From positions 7,665,016 through 7,729,015 of the forward strand of contig NC_133901.1 in assembly GCF_964199755.1 (NCBI RefSeq): a stretch of DNA of 64,000 nucleotides. Reading direction: 5' to 3'. Numbering within the stretch: the stretch's first letter is position 1; each line of letters begins with the position of its first letter. The position numbers and the translations under genes are program-made. The notes under the pieces are model-generated. The model was not told where the DNA came from and did not search any database. It saw only the letters and a program-made list of their open reading frames with translations. The DNA is from Larus michahellis (taxonomy: Eukaryota; Chordata; Aves; Charadriiformes; Laridae). Below, one piece after another: positions 49,901 through 61,562 of this stretch.

Positions 49901-52900
49901 GAGTCAGCTGTGCACAGCTTTGCTGAGAAACACAGCGCTTCTTTCTCAGCATGCTTTAGCAGAGAAGAGTGAGCACTTAATACACATAACAAGGGTGGGG
50001 GTCTCAGGCCACGTTTGCCTTCACCTCACATTGAAACCTCATTAAGTGAAACATAACCAAGCTGCTGTAGATTCACCCCAAAATAAAAAGCCAGCAATAT
50101 TAAAGCAGCCCAAGTGCAGATACAGGATCCCTATAAATCAGCTACCTTGTCAGTTAAATAAATAACGGGAAGTTATTAATGGGACAAGAGTAAAAATTGC
50201 AACTGAGGCCACTTCAGAATCCTAGAAAATAAGCTAACACCACTGTAATAAAATTCACATCTGAGGAAGTTTCCAGACATGACCAAGATACTCCTCATTG
50301 AAGATTGATGGAGCTAATGCGTTGACGACGGACAGCCACTGCAACAGTTTCCCCACCTGACTTGTCTACCAAGCAGCACGGCTCAAAGCTGCTGGCATGG
50401 GTACAGAGGAACATACTTGGTGCAATCAGCATGGAGCACCTCATTGTTTAAAAGATGGATCTGGATCAGTTCCCAGATCATGCATCTGCCCCTGCAATTC
50501 ACGTCTCGTATAGCGAGGCTGGAACAGGAGGTATTGGGAATGAGCACATTTAGTCACAGTGCGCACGTTACTGTCTGCTGGTGAAACATCCATGGGCGAA
50601 CCCTTCCCAAAACTAGTTATCAGAACAACTAGCAAACCAAAGGGAAACACCTGTAGGTCAGTTTTGTTTTATCTTCAATGTTGAACGTGCTAATATTAAC
50701 ATAGCTGCAAATATATATTCCCCTCCTCCCCTTCAGCGGGTAGCAAATAAAAGGGGTGACATTGAGCCTTATTTACAGTGAGAGCAACTTCATTCTCCTC
50801 TTCATTCTCCTTTTATCTCAATTTCTTCCCTTTCATTTATATTTACCCTCTACTTTGCCATCACAGCATGCTAATGTATAAATAATGTACCATTAATAGT
50901 TGTCCTGAGCATGACTCTGTAGGGTCCAAAAAACATAAAACTCAATACCCTGCCCCCTGCAAACCCCAACCAACAGTCCCCAAAAAACAAACCACAAAAC
51001 CACCCCACCACCCACATAAAATAGTGCTGTAAGTGACTTAGTAAGAGGTCAGCCAGTCCACCTGCAGTCCCAAGGCAGGAGTAACTATACCTGTGCCCAC
51101 TGACGCAGCTTCCTTATGACCCATAGTGACACAAGAGGAGCCTTGTCCTCACTATTGCCAAAAATCCCCATGGCAACAGTAAATCTGGATTTCAACTTCC
51201 TTTCTTATTTTTCTTTTTTGGTACCACTCTTTATCAGTCTAATGGTCTGGCTATTTTAAAGCAGTTCTTGTACCCAAACACTACTTTGCCCCACCACCTC
51301 TAGGGCCAGCAAGGCAGCGTAATTGCGGCATGCTGGAAAACAGAACTGCAAAACAATACTAAAACATTTTAAGCTATACTGTTTATACTCGTATTTTATA
51401 ATTTCACATATGGAGATATCACCTAATTGTCAATAGACTAAAAACAACTCTTATCGAGGGCCTAACCCATAGCTCTTCAGAGTGAATGAGACCATTCTAT
51501 TGCCTTCAAATGGCTTTGGATCACCCCCAAAAGAAAAAAAAACAGAATAAATTACAAATTGTCTCATTAACTTCTCCAAATGTCTTTTGAACCACTTCCA
51601 GAAAAATAAATGAAGGGAAAAAAAAAAGTATTCAAGCACTCCAAGAACACAACTCAAGTAAGAGGAAAAAATAGATACTGCCCAGACTGCTTTCAAAGTA
51701 ATGTGAGATAAAATATAATCACATATTGCAAATGACTCCTGAAGTTGGGGAGAACTAAATCTGCCATAAGGCTGCCCTCCGATCTTATGTGTCTCATCAT
51801 TCAGCCTCTCCTTGCTATTCAGTTGCGTCACGTGCAAGGCATTCACACAATCATTGTCAGAAATAACCACACTTTTCCCCATCTGCACTCACTCCGAGCT
51901 GAGCAGGAAAAAAGACAAAAAGACAGCAAAACCCCCGCACTACTGACAAAGCACTTACATCAACAGATGTGAATTCTGATTTAAATAGCCATATTTCTTT
52001 CCCTTGAAGTCTTTGTTGTACTACGAGCGTGTGGACTCACATAAAGTTTTCTTTTACTGAAGTGTACCAAAAAATCCTTGCAAGCCAAATACATGAAAAA
52101 AAAAAATCCATAAAGGGTGCCCAGTTCCAGGTGTTTTCGGATGGAAGTAAGGAGCCTAAACATCTTTAGCAACCTTACCTTGAGCTTTCGAAATCATCAC
52201 CCGGGGTGCAGCAGAAGCTCTGTGCAGCTGATGTACTCCAGCTGTGATTTTCACTTCTTCATATGCCTATAATTGGTTAATTTGGACCTGCCGACCAAAG
52301 CAATAAAATTAATGCCACTGTCCTGAATGTTTCCTGTTCATTGCTGAAATAAAAGCCTCTGCTGGGTGATGATTATGAAGCATGATTGCCCTTGTAATTC
52401 TAGTATCTGCTTTCCTTAATTTACAACTCTCCCACCAAATAAAACCAAGGAAGATATAGAAAGTTCATTAGCATTACAAAATTAAAATTATTAAAATGAT
52501 CCGCAGTCTCATCCTTCTGGATTTTGCATCAAATAAAGCTTTGTTCTACAGCGTTTTCCCCGTTTGAGAAACAGATTGCTGCCAACATCACATCACGGCT
52601 CACCAGAAGTGAGGTTCAGAGAGAGCATCAGTCTTCATTTTTGACTTAAACAGTTTTGATAGAAAATTGAGTTACACAATTTTGCGGGTGGAGAGGCCAC
52701 ACAAATGCAACCAAAGCCCATGTATTCTTAGTGTTCTATATTGTGGAGAGTCTGATCTTATAAACATTGCGGAACAACGTATGGGATACGAAATGCAGCT
52801 ACTTACAAAATATGTAGCAATTGCTTATAACTTACAGTCTGTCAACACAAAACAAGGTACCATGATAAGAAATAAAACTCAGTTTAATCATGCATCCTAA

Positions 52901-54597
52901 AGTGATATCACCACAGTTTCTGCAGCGTCAGGTTGAATAATTTTGTTCCACCTAGATAGGATTTGCAATATATTTTGAGTTTCCCCCATGGATTCTTCCT
53001 TTCTCTCCACATTGCCACATCATAGCCCCAAAATAGCCATTAACCACTGCATGGCATGCCAAATTCAAGCAACGAGATTCACACCAAGCCGATCAGAGTT
53101 TTTGAAGTGTTTTGACAGAAAATGAAGTTAAATTATTTTGTACTTTTACTGCTTCAAAAATTTATTCACGTGGCTATCACCCAGAAAAATATAAATCTGT
53201 GTTTCACACTAGTAGCTCTTCTGCGTTAATCAAATAAAAAAAAAAATAATTTAATGAATCCTTACATGATGATTAAATCAAGTAGTAAAAGCTCCAATCC
53301 TAGAAGTATTCGGGTGAGAGATGTGGTGCGGGTAAGCTGGTCTCATGAAGGCTGGAGGCCATCAGAGACTTGACCGAATTGTCCTTGACAGAAAGACAAA
53401 TTAATATCCCATTCAGAGCCTCCTCACCAATTCAGATTTCTCCTCAAAGAACTGACTGCAGAATCAGGACTATTATTAAAAAGAGTTTTAAACACAGAAA
53501 GCAACAAACAGTCAAGACACTTAATGTCCTAAAGATTTCTTCTGCCCTAGAGACAGTATTAAAACCTTCTTGTCTATTTAAGCAGCAAGAGAAAGTGATA
53601 AGATTTTACCCACCAAAAAAAAAAAAAAACCCCAAAAAAGAGAGTACAGTATTCAACCTGTCATTTTTCTTGAAGTTAATGAGAGCTTATGGTGGGAATG
53701 AATATCATATAGAATAGACACTGGATATGACATTTCCCACTGAAAACCGTGGCTACATTCCCTACGTGTCCTTCATGGTTATCTTTAAAATACTTATTAA
53801 AAGAAGATGGCAGGACTAGCTGAAGGATGCTCTGAAGTTAAGTTACATTTGGCAGCAGCAGACACAGAGGGATGGGCAAGGAAATCCAGGTAAGGGAGAG
53901 ATGCTATAGCATCTTTCCTCTCCTTACCTGCTTCCAAAATAAAGCTTATATCCCCTCCCGTGGATCTGCAAATCCCTCAGGGGCACCCCCATTGTATTTG
54001 GCCCAATATTCAGTAGTGTCTAAGTTACTTCCCTGCACAGCGACCTCGCCACCAACATACATAAGATTTCTTCCGTCAGTTCAGGGAGAGGGGAGAAAAA
54101 AGAAAAAAAAAGAGCCACCACTGAAAAAAAAACCCAAACCCAAAGAGATTCAACCTTAAAATACTGGAAATAATTGCATGTGTTTGATTTGACAAAAGCT
54201 CTTGTTAAAATATTTATCAGAAACATCCAGCAGGCACAGGCTGAGGCCTCTGCTCCGCCCATAGCTGTCTGCGCGCCCGAGCCATCCGGCGCCTTAGCCC
54301 CAGATGAGAGCCCAGGTGCAACGTGTACCGCACAACAGGGGACAGCTTGAGGAACCTCAAGCAAACGCATCTTACATTTGTCCACTCGTAACTGCTGTTG
54401 ATCCATTTAGCATACAGCTCAATTGCTTTGTAAGCTAATAACAAATACACTTTCAGAAGGTATAGTACAGAAGGCTCCAGACATTTTTAGCATGTAATCA
54501 TTCTTTTTTTCTTTTTTTTCCTCTTGTTCCTTGCATGGAGTTTGGCCACAGTCTGGAGTCTATAAATTAAACATTCATAACCATGATAGCTGCACAA
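46972..54597. other. Noncoding unique DNA
   Basis: No gene or interspersed repeat is recognised in 7.6 kb. Minor items: AT-rich microsatellite-like DNA at 47,563-47,602, a 6-bp inverted repeat GAAGGG/CCCTTC at 48,325-48,339, A/C-rich tracts at 50,950-51,020, 53,612-53,640 and 54,123-54,143. The stretch 52,200-52,620 is homopolymer-poor and mixed in composition and might be conserved. Confidence 0.5.
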
Positions 54598-54614
54598 CAA
54601 TAATAATAATAATT
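54598..54614 (+). repeat. (AAT)n microsatellite
   Basis: Five AAT/TAA units within AT-rich sequence immediately beside the GC-richer block that follows. Confidence 0.8.
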
Positions 54615-54616
54615 AT

Positions 54617-54799
54617 TTATTTTTTCCAGCGTGTTTCATCTTGAAAGGCCCCCTGAAGTGCAGCCAGCTGTCCTAGAGAAAGGCACACAGAGCACAGCAT
54701 GCTGCCGAATAAAGCACCCACAAGACAAAATGCCAGCAAGACCTGACGCCTCGTCAGCTTCAGTGTCCTTTCCAGGCACCTTGTACCTGGTCTCTTCAT
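54617..54799 (-). other. Small ORF with one membrane-anchor-like segment (unproven)
   Basis: An ATG-initiated 60-codon frame on the minus strand. Residues 1-19 contain seven basic and one acidic residue. Residues 20-43 form a continuous hydrophobic stretch rich in Leu, Val, Ala, Phe and Cys. The tail QLAALQGAFQDETRWKK is polar. This is the layout of a type II signal anchor, as in several TNF-like ligands, but the frame stops after the tail and no donor site is placed to continue it. The DNA is GC-richer than its flanks. I recognise no gene. Chance is more likely than coding. Confidence 0.12.
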
Positions 54800-54879
54800 A
54801 CAGCCCCTCGAAAGACGGGCTGGTGAACTCTGAAAGAGTACTGGACTTGCTGCTGGGAGGAATGATGGGCTAAATTAAC

Positions 54880-57800
54880 CCTGAGCAGACAAAATCCTAG
54901 TGCATTTTGCAGCTCTCCCATGTTCATAAGGATGTTTTCCTGATGATCTAAAGCCTGTGTAACCCTCAAGTCTCTCCTGATTAATTTGCTCTTCCCCTCC
55001 AAGGAGGAATGTAGGAACTTCAGAGCAACATCAGAAAATGTATGAAGTTTGGGGTCTTGTGTGTGTGTGTGTGCGTGCGTGCGTGTAGTAGCAAAGGCAA
55101 AAGCTTAGGAAATGAGTTTGTCAGATATTGGCAAGCTCTCTAGCTTCCACACCATGAGCTTCCCCGAAAAATGTAGATCATTGGCTAGATAACAGAAGTA
55201 ATAGTATCTTCATACTTAATTGATGGGTTACAAACCCCAAATAAGTGACCCAACCTCAATCACTCAGGTACTGCGGCAGTGGAGGCGCACAGACCCATTG
55301 GATGCTGTGCAGCTGCTCCAGCCACATTTTCAGCATCCTTTTGCGTGGTTTTTCTTTATCCAGTGACTGGGGTTACAAGAGAGATGGGATAAGTTGTAAA
55401 AGGGAGAAACTCCTGGCAGTGTCTCCCTTTGAGTCGCCAGAGAGACTGAGCCCAAGGCAGAAGGTAAACGAAGGGTGGAAGCTGCCCATCGCTAATGTGA
55501 GACAGTCATAAACAAGACTTTAAAAACACACTTTTAAAATTTATCTGCTGTTTAGTCATTTGGAAGTTTCAGCTTCCAAGTTTTCTGGAAAACTATCTTT
55601 CACTCCCCTTTTTGTCATTTCTATGGGCTGGTTTCCCCAAACCGAAATGGAATTAACATTTATTCAGCTAGACACCTATTGCAAATGCCTTAAAATAGTT
55701 TCTGGTTTGGTATCCAGCACTTTTAGGTTAGCAGTGTCACCCTGCGTCTCTACTCCCCACAACTTGAAAACAGCTTCCAGGCATGTATTTTACCTGCATT
55801 TGTCTTTGATTAAAGGTGCCTCCATCAGTCACATTGTGAGGCTACACCACACATCTCAGAAGCTTTTCCAAACCAAGTATTTTGTATATGCTACAAGAGA
55901 ATCTCCTCTGCCATGTGAAAGAAGAAAAACCCAGAAATTCAGTAAATATAAATGCACAAATAAAAAATCCAGAGCTCTGCAACCTGTAGTCAACCATACT
56001 CCAGGGAACTTCTAACTGCTTCTCAGGAGTACTGGGTAAAGTATCTGTATGGATCACCTCATGATGAATTACTGGCACTTTTTATATGTATGTCACCTAA
56101 TTCTTATATTTATCTGCTTTATGTTACAGCTTCAGCTTTAATTTGATCATCCTCCCCATTTTCTCCACATCCCAAACACTCTTGGGACTCTTTAAAAATA
56201 ACACATGTATTCAAACTCAATTCACATGAGAACGCTACAGATAAATCCAGGCCAACAGTAAATAACGATGTGCTTCTCCCTTCAGATGCTAGAACCAGAT
56301 TTATACAGCTGAAAAAGAGTCCCCAGGCTGTCTGTCCGATATCTAGATTTTCCATCCATCAGTCCCCATGGCAGTATACCCTTCTAATGAGCTTTATTTT
56401 TGCACTAATTTTGCACTAAAACAGCTCAATTTGATGGCAAGATAATTTGTGCTTAATCAGGATCCCAGAAAGCTGCATGTGAAATTAAGAAAAAAAATTA
56501 AATATATATTTTCTTGCCAAAGACAGAAGAACAGATGACAGATGCTCTTGACAACTTATCAAAATGACTACTGTTTTGAGCAAGCAAGAGAAGATTAAAT
56601 GAATAACTTCTAAATCAGAGGATGACATCAAATTCATTTTTGGCACGGGCAGCATTGTTGCTCCGGCAGAACGAGACACAGCAATGGGCTCTGGTGCAAG
56701 GTCAGCGGGCCTGATCCTGCGACACTTCAAACACGAGGAGGTTTTGGTTGGAAGCTTAGTTCCTTCATACAGGTGAAGGCAAAAACACCCAAACCAGACA
56801 TTATCTCATTCATGATTATTTCCCTGCCACAGAAGCACGTCAGGTCCAGCAAGTTAATCCCCAGTGAACATGTTGGGCTCTGCTATGTCAGCTCCTGCTC
56901 GCCCACACCAGCTCAAGGGTGTGCGCATGGTAGCCGTGCCCAGAAAATCCTGTGTTTGGAGACCATAGCGGGAGTTTATATGGGATAAACACAGTCAGAC
57001 CGAGGAAGTCCCAGGTCCTCCCTGCACCACTCACGGCACGAGCACGTCTGACCGCGAAAGCCAGGTATCCATCAGGCTGGTACCCAACTCTCTGCAAATG
57101 CGGTATTTTTCCATTTATCCTCTACAGTGGGGCACTTTCCATTGTCAAAGTGAGTTAGAGAGGTTGCATCTGATTTACCACCAAACAGCTAAAAGCTATT
57201 TGTGAAAGGCTGGCAGATGTATGCGAGGCCACAGCTCAGCAGAGAGGGACACTGGGCAGGATCTCTTGTGAATTTGCCCAATGCTTTCTTTCATTTTCTA
57301 TCCAAAATGAAAAATTTTATTGTAAATCTAACTATAAGGCTCCCTTTCTTCAAAGTGACAGGTACTGCCCTGTCTGCTTGTGGGAAAAATCAGAGCTAAA
57401 AAAACCCAACCCAGCAGCAAACTGAAGGGAGTTGGGTGATGGACAAGGAGGTGCCCATGGAGTCCAGCCCCGAGCAGAGCAGGGATTGCAGTTGGAAATG
57501 CTGAGCTACTGGAAGCATGGATGGGGGGAGGAAAAGTGATAAGCAGGGGGCAGTGGAGACAGATTTAGCCACACTAATAGAGAAAAACCTCCTCCCTCCG
57601 CAGCAGCTGGCAGTCAGTCACAGCCTGATAGGGAAGATTAAATGGGGAGCAGTGAATAAGAATGGGTATTTCTATATTCCTAATGTTCAATTTTATGTTG
57701 ATGTCATAAATATTAATAAAGGGAAAATTTATTATACACATATTGGCCATTTTTCCAGGCGTTCTGCAAAGTGAGACTCTTTAAATTTGCTCCACTCATC

Positions 57801-60800
57801 AGGGTGAAATAGGATTTTAAAGGTGCCTATAATGACACAGAGATGGAACAAGCAACTCTGGGAGAGGGGTGGTTGGCTTGTTTTTTGTCTTTAATTTAGA
57901 TGTCATTGCAGCCCGTCACTTGACTTTGAAGGGAATCAGCCCACTAACGTAAGATCTAGCAAAGTATTTCAGCTATATCACATCCTAAAAGTGCATATTG
58001 CATATATGTAGACCATGAACACAGGGATACATACGCACTACTATTCTCTATAGATTAAATATATATTTTAATGACTGTCTTTTCTGACTTCAGATGTTAA
58101 GCGCGTGCCAACTACATAGCAATATAACACGAGGATATTAAACTTTCCCTATCAGAGTACTTCACACAGAAAGCCTTTTGGAAATTAATTCTTCCCAAGG
58201 AAGTTTGCTTACATAATTTTTTGAAGCCTTTGCTAGAGTATAGCTTGTCTGGGAAATTTAGAAGAGCTCTGGAGATCAAGTGTCAAACTCTTCCACTGCG
58301 ATTTTGAAATTTTACTGTTTAATTTCCTACTACCCATCCATATTGCTTGGAACAGATCCTCAAAATACAATAAGAGTACATGCAATAACACAAGGAATTA
58401 AAAATTATTATTACTGAAAGACATGAGAGCCGGTTGCAAGATGCCATACGTCTTAAGATACGTGTGATTTATACAAAGTCTCCATGGAGCCACAGAATTC
58501 AGGTTTCCAACATAAATTACTCTGCGACTCCAGAACTTATTTACAACAGTAACAGAAACTAATTGCCGTATTTTACTTCAACATTACTGCATAACATCTA
58601 CAGAATGTGCTACAGCACACTCTGCCCTATGCCCCAGCATAAACCTTCTGAAACTATCAGAAGTAAAAAGAAAAATAATAATTCAGTTTTCCCCAATTCC
58701 TCCTTATATCTGCCTGAATCAAAAACATCCCATAATCATATCACACCAGAAGAATTAGTGAGAATTAATGCTGGCCACTCAGACACGGATGCACTTTGCT
58801 CAGCTCTCCTGCTCGCTTGGCCCCACAGTCACACTGTTCAAGGCAAGACTGCCGTACTTTTAAAAGGTTTTTCCAATACCTAGATTCCTATCCAAATTAC
58901 AGTTCAGTTTTACTGATAGCAGGGTGTGGCTCTCTCCCAGAAGCCAGCCCAAGGAAGGCAGTAACTGCAAGGCACATGCTTCACATACCCAACTTTCTCT
59001 TCATTTCTTACCCTAATGGATCAAAAGCTTCAGACATGAAAAGCTTGTTAGCAACGCCCTGCTCACCAGCCAATTTTCAGAGATTTCAGCGTGTGTCTAA
59101 TCAAAAGATCATCCGTATAAATCAGACTTTCCTTTTTAATTGTAACATCTCACTGGGCCTTTCTAATAAATATTTTAAATTTGTTAAACAAGTTTCCTAA
59201 GAGTATCACCTTGGGCCTTTTAAAGACTTCAGAATTTAAAACACGAGCCTGGCTTACAGCTAGAGTCTACTTGTGTTTTACGCTGGTGTTTCTCCGTGTT
59301 GGCATTGGAGACTTTGCCGGGTGTAACTCTGCCTCGTCTCTCCTGGCTGCCTGCCGTGGAGAGCCGATGCTGAACGGCAGTGATTACCGTCTTTGTCTGA
59401 AGCAAAAGGTCTGGAGGCAATGGATTGCCTGCTTTCAAACCATCCCTAGGTAACTCAGATGACTTGCCTGCTAACTGGTACCCAAACTAAGTATCTCATG
59501 AAGGTTCAGAAACCATCGTGGTGGGAGAGGAGGCATCTCGGCTGTGTTGATGTAGAACGGATTTTGCAAGGCTGCACACTGTCCCTGATCCTGGGCAACA
59601 ATAACCGCATGAGATAACTCCTTCAAAGCCTTAGGATACACAAAGCATTTTCAGAAAGGTGGTCACGGTTTGTAGATAAGTCTGACGATTTAATAACTCC
59701 TGGTCCAAAAGCTGAGCATCACCAAGGCTCTCTGTGTGAGGGAACAGAGCTCAGATAGCAGAACCACGTAAAATGATCATTTCTAGTGCAAGGAGTTCCT
59801 GTAGACACCTTTGCCCGAGGCTGTGACAACTGTAAGTGGAAAGACACACCTCATATTTGGGGAAGAGGAGGGAAAACAGGACTCATCCCAGATTTTCTTT
59901 CTGCCTTGAGACAAAACCATCCATTTTTGAGTGCAGTGGCTTTCTTTTCTAGTAAAGTAGTTTAAAATGCAAGATCTCAAGAAAAATTTACTTCATATCT
60001 CCCAGTCACAGTCATTTGTGAAGTGTGTGGAAGTAGTCAGCTGGATAATGTCTTATACATAAACTCCTGGATATGTTAAATCTTCAAAATTTTTTTTCAA
60101 GTGCCTTTAAATTATAATCCATTACACTACCCAGTCAGGCTCTTCTACTTCTGGATTTTTGGAATCTTGCGTATTCTGGAATATTATCATAAAATAAGCA
60201 CATTTAAAGACAAACTTGATAATGAATGTAAAATATTATCCTCAAAGTAGCAGATAATTAGTAAAAATGCCTACGTAAAAAACAACCCAGGGTGTTCCAC
60301 ATCTCCTTTTGATTAATCCCAGGTATATACATCCAGTTTAGAGCACAAACCTGAGCATCAAGGCACAAAGGCCAAATTTTATGCTTCAAAGTTACCAGAA
60401 ACATCACACAGATTAATAATTCGAGAACAAGGTGACCTGTTGAGGTGGGGCTTAGCAAAGTTATTTAATATAAAGCTAAAGACCTATCTCTGCAGTTTTT
60501 AAATGTACCCAGAGCAACTGCTTTACTATACATGAATTATCACCGAAAAAGTAACCATTTTTCTTTCTATTTTGTTGACATTTTAACGTGATAGTAGTTG
60601 TCTCTGCACATACTAGAAATAACAAATTGGGATGGGGGGAAGGCTCCCCTTTCTTCCCCACAATTGCATTTCTTACCCAATTTTGGGAATCAATTTTCCT
60701 AAGATGGAGAAAGAAAGATTAAGCAAGTAGGCAGATACAACGTGCTGTTCAATGTTCCTGTCCAACTTCCGTAAATACAGATCATGTATAAGACAGTAGT

Positions 60801-61495
60801 TTATCATTTTACTACTGAATTTATTTATTTAAAATCAGAACGGGGTGGGGGACAAGAGGGGGGGAAAGGTTTTATTATCCTAATATGTATTGACACACTG
60901 GATTCAGTATCTCGTTCACAAAAATTAAGTTTCCCGGACTGTAACTGTTAGAAATGACGCCGTATGTTCCCGTGGGTTAAGATATACCTCCGTGAATAAC
61001 TTTTCACAGAAGAAGGGCAAAGAAGAGAACATCAACCCCACCGCAGACAGCGTGGCTTAATACTTTTCCACATCAACATCCTTTTCAGCTTCAGTAGCAC
61101 AGCAATCACGGCTTAGACCCCCAAACACTTCCAAGAAAACTGAGGGGAAAGAAAAAAAAAAAGTTGTTGTTGACAATACAATTTACTTGCCAAAGTGAAA
61201 ATTTATGGCAGGATACTGGCCTGTCTCTGAGTACGCTTTACTTGCAGCGTGCGTATCTAATGCATCTCAACAGAAATGCCTTGAACTAGAGGATTTAACT
61301 CAATGTCAGATATATTTCTTTAACACAAAGATACTGTGAGATAATGACAAGCCATAACAGAAGATTTATTTAAGTATTCAGTATAAATGGCTTACCTAAC
61401 CTTTGCTGTTCTAACAGCTACTCCCTCAACATTATTTTTGGTATAAAAAGCAACATTTTAATTAGAAGAACCAGTGTTTTATACAGAGGGATCTG
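54880..61495. other. Noncoding unique DNA
   Basis: No gene is seen. A (TG)n/(CG)-containing microsatellite is listed separately. A mixed-composition stretch at 57,570-57,840 is a weak candidate for conservation. A GC-richer segment at 56,640-57,080 carries several CpGs but no coherent frame. AT-rich runs occur near 58,050 and 60,090. Confidence 0.5.
55058..55086 (+). repeat. (TG)n(CGTG)n microsatellite
   Basis: Seven or eight TG units followed by three GCGT units. Pure purine-pyrimidine alternation including CG steps, the pattern most prone to Z-DNA. Confidence 0.9.
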
Positions 61496-61562
61496 CTTTG
61501 GCAGGGGGGTTGGACTACATGATCTCCAGAGGTCCCTTCCAACCCCTATCATTCTGTGGGAT
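61496..61562 (+). mobile_element. CR1 LINE 3'-tail fragment
   Basis: Plus-strand match to the last part of a CR1 element: GGTTGGACTACATGATCTCC, then AGGTCCCTTCCAACCCC and CATTCTGTGG. The ATTCTGTG unit is the 8-bp terminal repeat typical of CR1. Only about 70 bp survive, an extreme 5' truncation. It is the only CR1 copy here in plus orientation. Confidence 0.92.

Noticed and set aside
53370..53717. 115-codon basic, Lys-rich open frame
   Set aside because: It begins at TTG, and its Lys-rich part is simply the A15 tract. No domain.
57541..57555. CTCF-like AGGGGGCAG motif
   Set aside because: Only the 3' half of the CTCF consensus matches. The CCASY part is absent.
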